DNA of 64,000 nt. Source: Novosphingobium ginsenosidimutans. GTDB lineage: Bacteria > Pseudomonadota > Alphaproteobacteria > Sphingomonadales > Sphingomonadaceae. This document shows positions 39,153-47,658 of the stretch, piece by piece; the stretch's first letter is position 1, and each line of letters starts with the position of its first letter. Location: assembly GCF_007954425.1 (NCBI RefSeq), contig NZ_CP042345.1:2292001-2356000 (forward strand), given 5' to 3'. Position numbers and translations under genes: made by a program. Below the pieces are notes generated by a model. The model was not told the DNA's origin, ran no database searches, and saw only the letters and a program-made list of their open reading frames with translations.

Positions 39153-40646
39153 ATGCCTAGCAGTATCAGACACATCGCGCTCGCCTCGGCTGGCCTGGCG
39201 ACGATCCTGGCTTCGTCGGCATGTGGCGGCGGCGCAGCAAGTGCGCAGGCCGTGGCCAAGCCCGCGCCGGTCCAGGCGATCAGCGCCAAGGACAAGGCCG
39301 AAGGGGCCAAGGCGCACCCGCAACTGCTGGAGGAATTTGGCGGTGCCGAGAGCGGACCGCAGGCGGCCTACGTCGAGACCGTTGGCAAGAACATTGCGGT
39401 TCAGTCAGGCCTCAGCAATGCGCGCGGGGACTTTACGGTAACGCTGCTCAACTCGCCGGTGAACAACGCCTTCGCCATTCCTGGCGGCTATATCTACACC
39501 ACGCGTCAGCTCGTTTCGCTGATGAACAACGAGGCGGAACTGGCCGCGGTGCTGGGCCATGAGGTTGGCCACGTCGCCGCACGCCATGCCGCAAAGCGCC
39601 AGAGCGCGGCAACCAAGAATACCATCTTCGGCGTGCTCGGTGCCGTGCTGGCAGGTGCTGTCCTGGGCAACAACCAGGTCGGACAGGCGTTGCAGCGCAC
39701 CCTGCTGCAGGGTTCGCAGCTGCTGACGCTGCGCTATTCACGCGGGCAGGAGACCGAATCCGACAACCTTGGCATCGATTACCTGCGCCGCGCGGGTTAT
39801 GATCCGCGGGCGATGAGCACGGTGCTACAATCGCTTGCCAATCAGAATGCACTTGATGCGCGGTTGATGGGATCGAGCAATCAGGTGCCCGAATGGGCCT
39901 CGACTCACCCGGATCCGGCCTCGCGCGTGCGCACGGCGCTGGCGCGGGCGGGTAGCAGTGCCACGGGTGTAACCAATCGCGACACCTTCCTGACCCGGAT
40001 CGCCGGCATGACCTATGGCGACGATCCCAGGCAGGGCGTTGTCGATGGACGCCGGTTTACCCATCCGGACCTGAAGCTTGCCTATGATGCGCCAAGCGGG
40101 TTTTACATGATGAACGGCACCCGCGCCGTTTCGATCAATGGCCAGTCGGGCCGCGGGCAGTTTACCACCGGGCCGTTCTCGGGCGATCTCGATGCCTATG
40201 TGCGCGACGCCTTTGGCGCGCTGACTGAGCAGGGCCAGCAGAAGATCGATCCGGGCCAGGTCAGCCGGACCACGATCAATGGCCTGCCCGCTGCCTATGC
40301 GACGACGCGGGTCAACACGGGTCAGTCGACGGTTGAGGTTACCGTCTTCGCCTATCAGTTCGGGCCGGACCAGGCCTTTCACTTCGTGACGATCACCCAG
40401 CCAGGCGGGACCGGCGTGTTCGATCCGATGTTCCGATCGATGCGGCGGATCACGGCGGCCGAAGCGGCGGCGATCAAGCCCCGCAAGCTGGCGGTGATCG
40501 CGGCGCGACCGGGGGATACGGTCCAGTCGCTGGCCAGCCGCATGGCCTATACCGACGCGCCGCTGGACCGGTTCCTGGTGCTCAACGGCCTGACCGCCAA
40601 CAGCCGCATCGTTCCTGGTCAGAAGATCAAGCTGGTAACCTACTGA
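39153..40646 (+). CDS. M48 family zinc metalloprotease with LysM-like tail
   Basis: A 497-residue exported protease. The N-terminal signal is hydrophobic and ends near LASSACGGG, close to but not a perfect lipobox. The M48 core (about 50-270) carries the zinc-binding HEVGHVAARHA (HExxH) and the third ligand glutamate in ETESDNLGIDYLRRAG. The C-terminus (about 440-497) is LysM-like: VIAARPGDTVQSLASRM and RFLVLNGLTANSRIVPGQKI. Related proteins (BepA/LoiP group) act on outer-membrane proteins; the tail suggests peptidoglycan binding. Confidence 0.88.
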   Translation: MPSSIRHIALASAGLATILASSACGGGAASAQAVAKPAPVQAISAKDKAEGAKAHPQLLEEFGGAESGPQAAYVETVGKNIAVQSGLSNARGDFTVTLLNSPVNNAFAIPGGYIYTTRQLVSLMNNEAELAAVLGHEVGHVAARHAAKRQSAATKNTIFGVLGAVLAGAVLGNNQVGQALQRTLLQGSQLLTLRYSRGQETESDNLGIDYLRRAGYDPRAMSTVLQSLANQNALDARLMGSSNQVPEWASTHPDPASRVRTALARAGSSATGVTNRDTFLTRIAGMTYGDDPRQGVVDGRRFTHPDLKLAYDAPSGFYMMNGTRAVSINGQSGRGQFTTGPFSGDLDAYVRDAFGALTEQGQQKIDPGQVSRTTINGLPAAYATTRVNTGQSTVEVTVFAYQFGPDQAFHFVTITQPGGTGVFDPMFRSMRRITAAEAAAIKPRKLAVIAARPGDTVQSLASRMAYTDAPLDRFLVLNGLTANSRIVPGQKIKLVTY

Positions 40647-40671
40647 ACGATTGCTCCAGACAAACGAAAGA

Positions 40672-40695
40672 GGGCGGCGGGTTTCCCCGCCGCCC
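40672..40695. terminator. Bidirectional terminator
   Basis: A perfect ten-base stem GGGCGGCGGG/CCCGCCGCCC with loop TTTC lies between the M48 protease (plus) and the first Flp pilin gene (minus). On the minus strand it is followed by TCTTTCGTTTG, which is T-rich enough for intrinsic termination; on the plus side by CCCAATTCTGTT. Confidence 0.8.
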
Positions 40696-40725
40696 CCAAT
40701 TCTGTTGGCCTTTCGGCCGTGCCGA

Positions 40726-40911
40726 TTAGGCGCCAGCCGAACCGTTGGCGGTCGCCATGCTGTCACCGGCAGTGTTGAAGGTGGTCTTCAGTTCGTTACC
40801 CAGACCCTGCATGGCAGTGATCGCAGCAACGGCGATGAGAGCGGCGATGAGGCCGTATTCGATCGCGGTGGCACCAGCTTCGTCACGGAACAGCTTGTTG
40901 ATGAACTTCAT
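40726..40911 (-). CDS. Flp-type type IVb pilin
   Basis: A 61-residue prepilin. After the leader MKFINKLFRDEAG the mature part begins ATAIEYGLIAALIAVAAI, with the glutamate at position 5 of the mature chain and the YGLIAALI segment that defines Flp pilins. TadV-like peptidase would process it. The open frame is longer upstream, but ATG 40911 gives the standard leader. It is followed on the same strand, 94 bases upstream, by a second pilin. No tad secretion genes are in this window. Confidence 0.9.
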   Translation of the reverse strand: MKFINKLFRDEAGATAIEYGLIAALIAVAAITAMQGLGNELKTTFNTAGDSMATANGSAGA

Positions 40912-41005
40912 GGTCAGTCTCCTGTAGCAGTCTTCAGTACCCGGCTCTTTCCCTGTCACCCGGATCGAGCGATCCCCGAGTTAGGTGATAAGTCTTGCGA
41001 AATGT

Positions 41006-41200
41006 TTAACCGCCGGTCGCAGCCTCGTTGGAAGCAGCAACCTTAGTGTTGACAGTGGTCCAGACTTCCATGTTGGCGTCGGCAAATCTTTGCAGAGCAC
41101 TAAACATGGCAATCACGACCAGTCCCACGATCAGCCCCATTTCAACGGCCGACGTGCCCCGTTCGTCACGGATCAGGTTTATGAGGAGTTTGTTCTTCAT
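41006..41200 (-). CDS. Second Flp-type pilin
   Basis: A 64-residue prepilin-like protein: leader MKNKLLINLIRDERG, then TSAVEMGLIVGLVVIAMFSA. The Glu at mature position 5 is kept, but the aromatic YGLI of the first pilin is replaced by MGLI, so it belongs to a different pilin subtype. It has no assembly genes beside it. It could be a minor pilin or work with a distant tad locus. Confidence 0.85.
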   Translation of the reverse strand: MKNKLLINLIRDERGTSAVEMGLIVGLVVIAMFSALQRFADANMEVWTTVNTKVAASNEAATGG

Positions 41201-41280
41201 CGTTCCCTCTCCGCGTTTGGTGCGGGTGAGGGTTGAGATCGCATCACAGTCCTAACGATTTATTGAGAACGGACCTTAAC

Positions 41281-41685
41281 GTGCAAAATAATCCGACAAT
41301 CATTCCGGTGGTGGCGGCCGCTCTGATTGCCGCCAATGGCCGGATACTGCTGCACCAGCGCAAGCTGGATGGAGCGCTTGGCGGGCTATGGGAGTTTCCG
41401 GGAGGCAAGGTGGAACCGGGGGAAAACCCTGATTCGGCGCTGGTTCGCGAACTGGCAGAGGAACTGGGCGTGGCCGTCGATCCGGCGGATCTTGTCTATC
41501 TCGCCAGCGCCAGCGAGCCCGGCAATCCACATGTCATTCTGCTTTACACTTGCCGCGTCTGGGCCGGAGAACCGGTCTGTCTGGCTGGGGAGGCCATAGC
41601 CTGGGTAGCCCCGCAGGACCTGCTGGCGCATGAAATGCCGCCGCTCGACGTGCCGCTGGCACAGGCACTGATTTCGTCGATTTAG
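41281..41685 (+). CDS. mutT: MutT-type NUDIX hydrolase
   Basis: Hydrolyses 8-oxo-dGTP and so prevents mutagenic incorporation. The 134-residue protein has the Nudix box GGKVEPGENPDSALVRELAE followed by ELGV, with FPGGK before it, and an N-terminal VVAAALIAANGRILLHQRK typical of MutT. The start is GTG 41281. The frame above it (from 41233) begins with a weak TTG and has no family sequence. It is monocistronic. Confidence 0.9.
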   Translation: MQNNPTIIPVVAAALIAANGRILLHQRKLDGALGGLWEFPGGKVEPGENPDSALVRELAEELGVAVDPADLVYLASASEPGNPHVILLYTCRVWAGEPVCLAGEAIAWVAPQDLLAHEMPPLDVPLAQALISSI

Positions 41686-41730
41686 CCGCTTGCCAAGCCG
41701 GAACGACCTGCCTATGAGCGCCACTCCAAC

Positions 41731-41807
41731 GCGCCCGTAGCTCAGCTGGATAGAGCATCAGACTACGAATCTGAGGGTCGGACGTTCGAATCGTTCCGGG
41801 CGCGCCA
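41731..41807 (+). tRNA. tRNA-Arg (anticodon ACG)
   Basis: The seven-base acceptor GCGCCCG pairs with CGGGCGC (41797-41803), discriminator G 41804, encoded CCA 41805-41807. D-stem/loop starts GTAGCTCAGCTGGATAGAGC. The anticodon stem TCAGA/TCTGA brackets loop CTACGAA with ACG at 41765-41767. The T-arm contains GTTCGAATC. Length is 77 nt with CCA. It lies alone between mutT and the phospholipase D gene. Confidence 0.97.
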
Positions 41808-42020
41808 TTTTCCCCAAACCATCGATTTCCGGGTCTCGGAGCGGCGTGCTGCCGAAGGCAGCGCGAGGCGTTCTGAGTTGATTGTGAAATCGGCTTTAGA
41901 CGCAGCCAGCTTCAAAGCCGCAGCTGGCCTCCTCATTTTGGACCACAGGCTCGCACGCAACCAAACCGGTGTCCGAACGGTTTTTGCTGCCCAGTGCCCC
42001 CTGAACCGCTAAGAGACCCT

Positions 42021-43517
42021 GTGGCCGACGAACCCAAAGCCCAGTCCCCTTCCGTTTGGCGTTATGCACGGGCGAGCCGCGTTCACGTGGTCATTGATGC
42101 CGCACCCTATTTCGCCCTGATGCAGCAAGCTTTCATGCGCGCGCGCCAACGGATCATGATGATCGGCTGGGATTTCGACACACGAATCTTGCTGGGGCAG
42201 GGGCGGCGCTGGTGGAACCGGCCGGATAAGCTTTCGCAGCCGGCGCGGCTCGGCCCCTTCATGCTGTGGCTGTGCAAGCGCACGCGCGGACTGGAAGTGC
42301 GGGTGCTGAAATGGAACTTCGGCGCGCTCAAGTTCGTCTTCCGCGGCTCGATGATCCTCGATCTCTGGCGCTGGTGGCGCAGCCCGGCGATCGACTTCAA
42401 GTTCGATTCCGCGCATCCGCTTGGCTGCAGTCATCACCAGAAGATCGTGGTGATCGACGATCGCTTTGCCGTCTGCGGAGGGATCGACATGACCGCCGGA
42501 CGCTGGGACACGCCCGAGCACAAGGAACATGATCTGCGCCGCCGCCTGCCCTTTTCGCCGCGGCTGTTTGGCCCGTGGCACGATCTGACCCTGATGGTTG
42601 AGGGCGACGCAGCCCTCGCGCTGGGCGAACTGGGACGGGAACGCTGGGCTCAGGCTGGCGGCAAGGCGATGGAGCCGTGCCGGCCGCAGGTGTCCAGCCC
42701 CTGGCCCTCAACGCTCAAGGCTGATTTCAACGATGTCGAGGTGGGCATCGCGCGGACCCGATCGCAGTGGAACAACGTCAGCGAAGTGCGCGAGATCGAG
42801 GCGCTGTTTCTTGAGCATATCGCCCGGGCGCGTCATTTCATCTACGCTGAAAGCCAATACTTCGCCGCCCGCAAGATTGCCGAGGCAATTGCCAAGCGCG
42901 TGGCCGAACCCGATCCGCCTGAGATCGTGCTGATCAACCCGATCTCTGCCGAAGGCTGGCTGGAGGAGGTAGCGATGGACGGCGCGCGGGTTCGGTTGAC
43001 CCACGCGATCGAGGATGTCGACCACCGTAACCGCTTCCGCATCTTCATTCCCCATAACGCCGCCGGCACTCCGATCTATGTTCATTCCAAGACGATGATC
43101 GTCGACGATGAGGTGCTGCGGATCGGTTCGGCCAACATGAACAACCGTTCGTTGGGACTGGACAGCGAATGCGACATGTTCATCGATGCCGCCCGTCCGG
43201 GCAACGGCCATGCGCGTGCCGGTATTACCAAGCTGCGTTACGCCTTGCTGGCCGAGCATCTGGGCCTGACGCGGCGTGAAGTTGAAGCGGCGCTGGAACG
43301 CGATCCTTCGATGTTCAACCTGATCGAGAATGCGCCACGCAAGGGCAAGTACCTTGAACCTTTTGCCTTGCGTCCCCTCAGCGAAACGGAGAGAGCAGTC
43401 GCAGATAACGCCCTGCTTGATCCGGAGCGGCCCGAAGAACTGTTCGAGCCGCTCAACAAGCGCCGGGGGCTGTTTCGCCGCGGCAGCTTCCTGCGCCGCC
43501 CGCGACTGGAGGTGTGA
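42021..43517 (+). CDS. Phospholipase D family protein (two HKD motifs)
   Basis: A 498-residue protein with two catalytic HKD motifs, HHQKIVVIDD (about 138) and HSKTMIVDD (about 355), plus WDFDTRILL and GSANMNNRSLGLDSECDMF. It hydrolyses or transfers phosphatidyl groups; some bacterial members synthesise cardiolipin and others are envelope hydrolases. There is no signal peptide. GTG 42021 has AAGAG just upstream; a GTG at 41994 would add nine residues but has no ribosome-binding site. It is followed two bases later by folE. Confidence 0.87.
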   Translation: MADEPKAQSPSVWRYARASRVHVVIDAAPYFALMQQAFMRARQRIMMIGWDFDTRILLGQGRRWWNRPDKLSQPARLGPFMLWLCKRTRGLEVRVLKWNFGALKFVFRGSMILDLWRWWRSPAIDFKFDSAHPLGCSHHQKIVVIDDRFAVCGGIDMTAGRWDTPEHKEHDLRRRLPFSPRLFGPWHDLTLMVEGDAALALGELGRERWAQAGGKAMEPCRPQVSSPWPSTLKADFNDVEVGIARTRSQWNNVSEVREIEALFLEHIARARHFIYAESQYFAARKIAEAIAKRVAEPDPPEIVLINPISAEGWLEEVAMDGARVRLTHAIEDVDHRNRFRIFIPHNAAGTPIYVHSKTMIVDDEVLRIGSANMNNRSLGLDSECDMFIDAARPGNGHARAGITKLRYALLAEHLGLTRREVEAALERDPSMFNLIENAPRKGKYLEPFALRPLSETERAVADNALLDPERPEELFEPLNKRRGLFRRGSFLRRPRLEV

Positions 43518-43519
43518 GG

Positions 43520-44125
43520 ATGGGATGCGATCATGAGCCCGAGCTGGACGAGAACGGCAAGCTGCCGGTACCGCCCGAAGTGCAGGAAGCAATCCGTACC
43601 CTGATCCGCTGGTCGGGCGATGATCCGCAGCGCGAAGGCCTGATCGATACACCATCGCGCGTCGCGCGCGCCTGGAAGGAGTACTGCCAGGGCTATGGCG
43701 AGGATCCAGCCTATCACCTCTCGCGCCAGTTCGAGGAAGTGGGTGGCTATGACGAGCTGGTGCTGCTGAAGGATATCCCCTTCCAGTCGCACTGCGAGCA
43801 CCATATGGCGCCGATCACCGGCAAGGCTGCGATTGCCTATATGCCAAAGGATCGCGTGGTCGGAATTTCGAAGCTGGCCCGCGTGCTCCACGCCTTCGCC
43901 CGGCGCCTGCAGATCCAGGAGCGGCTGACCGCCGAAGTCGCCCAGTGCATCTGGGATAACCTTCACCCGCACGGCGTGGCCGTGGTGATCGAGGCGCAGC
44001 ACGGCTGCATGACTGGCCGCGGCGTGCGCACGCCGGGGGTGGGGATGGTCACCAGCCGGCTGATGGGGTGCTTCCTGGATGACAACCGCAGCCGCAAGGA
44101 AGTGCTGAGCCTGATGGGCTACTGA
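43520..44125 (+). CDS. folE: GTP cyclohydrolase I
   Basis: First step of tetrahydrofolate/pterin synthesis. The 201-residue protein has the zinc ligands in SHCEHHMAPITGKA and CMTGRGVRTPG, the GTP-binding AIAYMPKDRVVGISKLARVL and QIQERLTAEVAQCI. The length is typical. ATG 43520 lies two bases after the phospholipase D stop, with TGGAGG upstream. The next thioesterase gene starts one base after its stop. Confidence 0.96.
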   Translation: MGCDHEPELDENGKLPVPPEVQEAIRTLIRWSGDDPQREGLIDTPSRVARAWKEYCQGYGEDPAYHLSRQFEEVGGYDELVLLKDIPFQSHCEHHMAPITGKAAIAYMPKDRVVGISKLARVLHAFARRLQIQERLTAEVAQCIWDNLHPHGVAVVIEAQHGCMTGRGVRTPGVGMVTSRLMGCFLDDNRSRKEVLSLMGY

Positions 44126-44126
44126 C

Positions 44127-44555
44127 ATGACTGCCTTGGTGCCCGTGATGACAGTCGGGGAGCTGTCGGACTTCTTCGTACAGGCCTTTCCGGTTGGGGA
44201 TCATGACCGGCTGGGGCGAATCGATAGCATCGAGCCTGGCTTTGTCCGGCTGGCGCTGGAGCCTGACAGCAGCAACCTGCGCCCCGGCGGGATCGTCTCG
44301 GGTCCAACCCAGATGGGGCTGGTCGATCGGGCAGCCTATGCGGTGATCCTGGCGCATATCGGCCCGGTCGCCATGGCGGTAACCAGCAACCTCAACATGA
44401 GCTTTCTGCGCGCGGTCAAGCAGCAGACGGTATGGTGCGATGCCGTGCTGCTTAAGCTGGGCAAGCGGCTGGCGACGGTCGATTGCCGGCTGTGGCAGGA
44501 TGACCCGGCCAACGTGGTCGGGCAGGCGGTCGTGACCTACGCCATTCCCGGGTGA
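44127..44555 (+). CDS. PaaI-like hotdog thioesterase
   Basis: A 142-residue single hotdog protein. NLRPGGIVSGPTQMGLVDRA is the family's helix with the active-site Gly-Gly-Ile and an aspartate, and VTSNLNMSFLRAVKQQTVWC is the second conserved strand. The substrate is unknown (acyl-CoA or aromatic acyl-CoA). It sits close behind folE, a common position for small hotdog proteins in sphingomonads as far as I recall. It is followed by a convergent DUF3147 gene. Confidence 0.85.
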   Translation: MTALVPVMTVGELSDFFVQAFPVGDHDRLGRIDSIEPGFVRLALEPDSSNLRPGGIVSGPTQMGLVDRAAYAVILAHIGPVAMAVTSNLNMSFLRAVKQQTVWCDAVLLKLGKRLATVDCRLWQDDPANVVGQAVVTYAIPG

Positions 44556-44556
44556 A

Positions 44557-44913
44557 CTAGACTGGCCAGCCCCAACGGCGGCCGGCGACTTGCATCAGCC
44601 AGTAACCCAGCCAGCCGGTCACCACGAAGGCGGTAAGGGCCAGCGGGAAGGCCACACCCTTGCGCAGCACGGTGGCGATCACGACAAAGGCCGGCAACGA
44701 GGCCAGCACATAGAGTGTGGAGGAAAGCGCGAAGCTTGCGATCCGGGCGCCGTCGCCCGTATCGCGCCACAGCCAGATCATCGCCAGGGTCGAAACCAGC
44801 GGCAGGCTGGCGATCAGCCCGCCCCAGCCGGGGCTGCGGCGGGCCAGTTCGGAGGCAGCGGCGATCAGCGCGCCGGAAAGCAGCGCTTTCAGCGCCAGCT
44901 GCCCCCAATCCAT
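44557..44913 (-). CDS. DUF3147-like small membrane protein
   Basis: A 118-residue protein with three to four hydrophobic helices: LALKALLSGALIAAASEL, GGLIASLPLVSTLAMIWLW, STLYVLASLPAFVVIATVL and LTAFVVTGWLGYWLM. This spacing and the GGLIASLPL motif match the DUF3147 group. No function is known. It starts five bases after the stop of the peroxiredoxin gene on the same strand and may be co-transcribed with it. Confidence 0.8.
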   Translation of the reverse strand: MDWGQLALKALLSGALIAAASELARRSPGWGGLIASLPLVSTLAMIWLWRDTGDGARIASFALSSTLYVLASLPAFVVIATVLRKGVAFPLALTAFVVTGWLGYWLMQVAGRRWGWPV

Positions 44914-44918
44914 CGGTC

Positions 44919-45398
44919 TTAGAGGTTTTCGAGCAGGTGTTCGGCCGAGCTGACCTTGAACTCGCCCGGGGCTTCGACGTGCAGCTGCTCAACCACGCCG
45001 TCATTGACGACCATGGAGAAACGCTGGCCGCGCAGGCCCAGGCCAAAGCCCGAACCGTCCATCGTCAGGCCCACGGCCTTGGCGAAATCGGCGTTGCCAT
45101 CGGCCAGCATGGTGATGTCCGACGATCCCGAAGCCTTGTTCCAGGCACCCATCACGAAGGGATCGTTGACTGCAGTACCGACGATTTCGTCGATGCCCTT
45201 GGCCTTTAGTTCGTCAGCCTTTTCGACGAAGCCCGGCAGGTGCTTAGCCGAGCAGGTCGGCGTGAAGGCACCGGGGACGGAGAACAGCGCCACGCGCTTG
45301 CCCTTGAAATATTCAGCCGACTGGACGGCTTCGGGACCGTTCTCGGTCGCCTTGACCAGCTTCACGTCGGGCAGCTTGTCGCCAACAGCAATCGTCAT
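44919..45398 (-). CDS. Peroxiredoxin (Prx5 type)
   Basis: A 159-residue thiol peroxidase. The peroxidatic Cys49 lies in FSVPGAFTPTCSAKHLPGF, and the arginine of the active site is in FGLGLRGQRFSMVVNDG. No second conserved cysteine is seen, so it is probably one-Cys or glutaredoxin/glutathione-reduced. ATG 45398 is chosen; the frame above it is not family sequence. A glutathione reductase gene lies elsewhere in this window. Confidence 0.93.
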   Translation of the reverse strand: MTIAVGDKLPDVKLVKATENGPEAVQSAEYFKGKRVALFSVPGAFTPTCSAKHLPGFVEKADELKAKGIDEIVGTAVNDPFVMGAWNKASGSSDITMLADGNADFAKAVGLTMDGSGFGLGLRGQRFSMVVNDGVVEQLHVEAPGEFKVSSAEHLLENL

Positions 45399-45570
45399 AT
45401 TCGTTCTCCTGTCTGGAATGGAATTCTTGCTGGTGGGATATAGTCCGCGCCGGCCGCAGGGCAACGGGCGGTTATGCTTAATTTTGCTTTACCCCGCCGC
45501 TTTAAGAACCGGTAAAGACGATGGCGCAGTCTGCTGGTGCGGGAACAGGGTCCCGCCGGGAGACTGCAAG

Positions 45571-46029
45571 ATGGGGATCGCAAAGGGAATCGCTGCGGCT
45601 GCGGCCGTACTTGGGATGCTGGCATCGGTGCCTGCCGAGGCCAATTCAGCAACGCAGGCGGAAAAACTGCGACGGCTGGACATTATGCTGATGGTAACGG
45701 GGCTACGCTGCCGCAACACGCCGGACAATTTTCAGGCCGACTATCAGCGCTTCACCACCAAGCATATTCTGGCATTGAATGGCGCTGCGCGCCAATTGCA
45801 GTGGCAGCTATCGGCTCGGGTCGGCCCGGCCCAGGCTGCTCGTGCGCTCGACAAGCTGAGCGTGACGATGGCCAACACTTATGGCCAGGGGCACCCGTGG
45901 CTGAGCTGTGCCGAACTAAAGGTCGCAGCCCGCAGCCTGGCGCAGGCTGAGGGGCCGGCGGTTCTGGCCGAAGCGGCGGATCAGTTGCTGGCCAGCAACG
46001 GCTCAGCCCGCTTTGCCTGGGCGCGTTGA
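45571..46029 (+). CDS. Small secreted helical protein of unknown function
   Basis: A 152-residue protein with a signal peptide (MGIAKGIAAAAAVLGMLASV, cut near AEA). The mature protein has two cysteines (TGLRCRN and WLSCAEL) that may form a disulfide, and otherwise amphipathic helices. The frame is open far upstream, but ATG 45571 fits the signal peptide and has a GGGAGA sequence eight bases before it. It ends 131 bases before ahcY. I recognise no family. Confidence 0.7.
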   Translation: MGIAKGIAAAAAVLGMLASVPAEANSATQAEKLRRLDIMLMVTGLRCRNTPDNFQADYQRFTTKHILALNGAARQLQWQLSARVGPAQAARALDKLSVTMANTYGQGHPWLSCAELKVAARSLAQAEGPAVLAEAADQLLASNGSARFAWAR

Positions 46030-46043
46030 GCGCCTCAGGAAAC

Positions 46044-46063
46044 ATATAAAGCAATCTTTATAT
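46044..46063. promoter_or_regulatory. SahR-like palindrome upstream of ahcY
   Basis: ATATAAAG-CAAT-CTTTATAT is a perfect inverted repeat with eight-base arms, about 97 bases before the ahcY GTG. It is strikingly AT-rich for this GC-rich DNA. ArsR-family SahR regulators respond to S-adenosylhomocysteine and control ahcY and met genes in proteobacteria, with palindromes of this size and composition. The palindrome is seen; the identity of the binder is inference. Confidence 0.65.
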
Positions 46064-46090
46064 TTGCCTCCCGAAAGGTGAGCGGCTAAG

Positions 46091-46131
46091 GGCAGCGTCA
46101 TGATTGGCGCTGCCTGTTGCCGTTTGCGGCA
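46091..46131 (+). other. Two leader hairpins between the palindrome and ahcY
   Basis: GGCAGCG (46091-46097) pairs with CGCTGCC (46108-46114), and TGCCG (46118-46122) pairs with CGGCA (46127-46131) across TTTG. They stand within 70 bases of the GTG start. I could not fit them to the SAH riboswitch consensus, so I list them only as secondary structure. Confidence 0.45.
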
Positions 46132-46160
46132 GGGCGCCTGCGATGTTCAGGAGAAGACCC

Positions 46161-47573
46161 GTGGCCACTGCCGCCCAGACCCGTGACTATGCCATCGCCG
46201 ATATCGGCCTTGCCGATTTTGGCCGCGCCGAGATCAAGATCGCTGAAACCGAAATGCCGGGCCTGATGGCGCTGCGCGAGGAATTCGGCGCCGCGCAGCC
46301 GCTGAAGGGCGCCCGGATCACCGGTTCTCTGCACATGACGATCCAGACCGCAGTGCTGATCGAGACCCTTGTAGCACTGGGCGCCGAAGTGCGCTGGGCC
46401 ACCTGCAACATCTTCTCGACCCAGGACCACGCCGCTGCTGCCATCGCCGCAGCCGGCATTCCGGTCTTCGCCATCAAGGGAGAGAGCCTGGCCGATTATT
46501 GGGACTATGTCGGCTCGATCTTCGATTGGGACGATGGCACCGGCCGCACCGCCAACATGATCCTGGATGACGGCGGTGATGCCACCATGTTCGCGCTGTG
46601 GGGCGCCCGCGTCGAAGCGGGTGAGGACCTGTTCGAACCCAGCAATGCCGAGGAAATCGAATTCGTCCGCGCGCTCAAGGCCTTCCTGAAGCGCAAGCCG
46701 GGCTACCTCACCATGTCGGTCGCCCACATCAAGGGCGTTTCGGAAGAAACCACCACCGGCGTCCACCGCCTGTACCAGATCGCCAAGGACGGCAAGCTGC
46801 CGTTCCCCGCGATCAATGTGAACGACAGCGTCACCAAGTCGAAGTTCGACAACCTCTATGGCTGCAAGGAATCGCTGGTCGATGCGATCCGCCGCGCCAC
46901 CGATGTGATGCTGGCCGGCAAGGTCGCCTGCGTCGCCGGCTTCGGCGATGTCGGCAAGGGCTCGGCCGCCTCGCTGCGCCAGGGCGGCGCCCGCGTGATG
47001 GTCACCGAAATCGACCCGATCTGCGCGCTCCAGGCGGCCATGGAAGGCTATGAAGTCGTCACCATGGAAGAAGCCGTGAAGCGCTGCGACATCTTCGTCA
47101 CCGCCACCGGCAACGAAGACGTCATCACGGCCGAGCACATGAAGGCGATGAAGCCGATGAGCATCGTCTGCAACATCGGCCACTTCGACAGCGAGATCCA
47201 GATCGCCGCGCTCGACAACTACAAGTGGACCGAAGTGAAGCCAGGCACCGATCTGGTCGAATTCCCGGACGGCAAGCAGATCATCGTGCTGGCCAAGGGC
47301 CGCCTGGTGAACCTGGGCTGCGCCACCGGCCACCCCAGCTTCGTCATGTCGGCCAGCTTCACCAACCAGACGCTGGCGCAGATCGAACTGTTCACCAAGA
47401 GCGAGCAGTACAAGAACGAAGTCTATGTCCTGCCCAAGCACCTGGATGAAAAGGTTGCGGCGCTGCATCTGGACAAACTGGGTGTCCAGCTGACCAAGCT
47501 CAGCGAAAAGCAGGCCAAGTACATCGGTGTGCCGGAAGCCGGTCCGTTCAAGCCGGATCACTACCGCTACTGA
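46161..47573 (+). CDS. ahcY: Adenosylhomocysteinase
   Basis: NAD+-dependent hydrolase that removes S-adenosylhomocysteine, sustaining methylation. The 470-residue protein has [53 protein letters not shown], the NAD motif [15 protein letters not shown] and the C-terminal [11 protein letters not shown]...KPDHYRY. The start is GTG 46161, backed by AGGAG eight bases upstream; the longer frame from 46104 is less likely. The gene lies behind a SahR-like palindrome. Confidence 0.97.
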   Translation: MATAAQTRDYAIADIGLADFGRAEIKIAETEMPGLMALREEFGAAQPLKGARITGSLHMTIQTAVLIETLVALGAEVRWATCNIFSTQDHAAAAIAAAGIPVFAIKGESLADYWDYVGSIFDWDDGTGRTANMILDDGGDATMFALWGARVEAGEDLFEPSNAEEIEFVRALKAFLKRKPGYLTMSVAHIKGVSEETTTGVHRLYQIAKDGKLPFPAINVNDSVTKSKFDNLYGCKESLVDAIRRATDVMLAGKVACVAGFGDVGKGSAASLRQGGARVMVTEIDPICALQAAMEGYEVVTMEEAVKRCDIFVTATGNEDVITAEHMKAMKPMSIVCNIGHFDSEIQIAALDNYKWTEVKPGTDLVEFPDGKQIIVLAKGRLVNLGCATGHPSFVMSASFTNQTLAQIELFTKSEQYKNEVYVLPKHLDEKVAALHLDKLGVQLTKLSEKQAKYIGVPEAGPFKPDHYRY

Positions 47574-47658
47574 TCGACGCGTCCCAGCCACGCGCCGGGA
47601 TGACGATATCGTGAGGGCTGCGCTTGCCATTGCGCGCCCTCGCGCATAGCTGGAAGCC

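Noticed and set aside
41763..41960. 65-codon minus-strand frame ending ARNDSNVRPSDS
   Set aside because: Its C-terminal part is the antisense of tRNA-Arg, a well-known false gene call.
41808..42020. Possible genomic-island attachment site next to tRNA-Arg
   Set aside because: No integrase of the phage type and no second copy of the tRNA 3' end is visible in the window.
46064..46160. SAH riboswitch upstream of ahcY
   Set aside because: I could not align the conserved GAGGAGCGCUGC core or the pseudoknot; only two simple hairpins are there.
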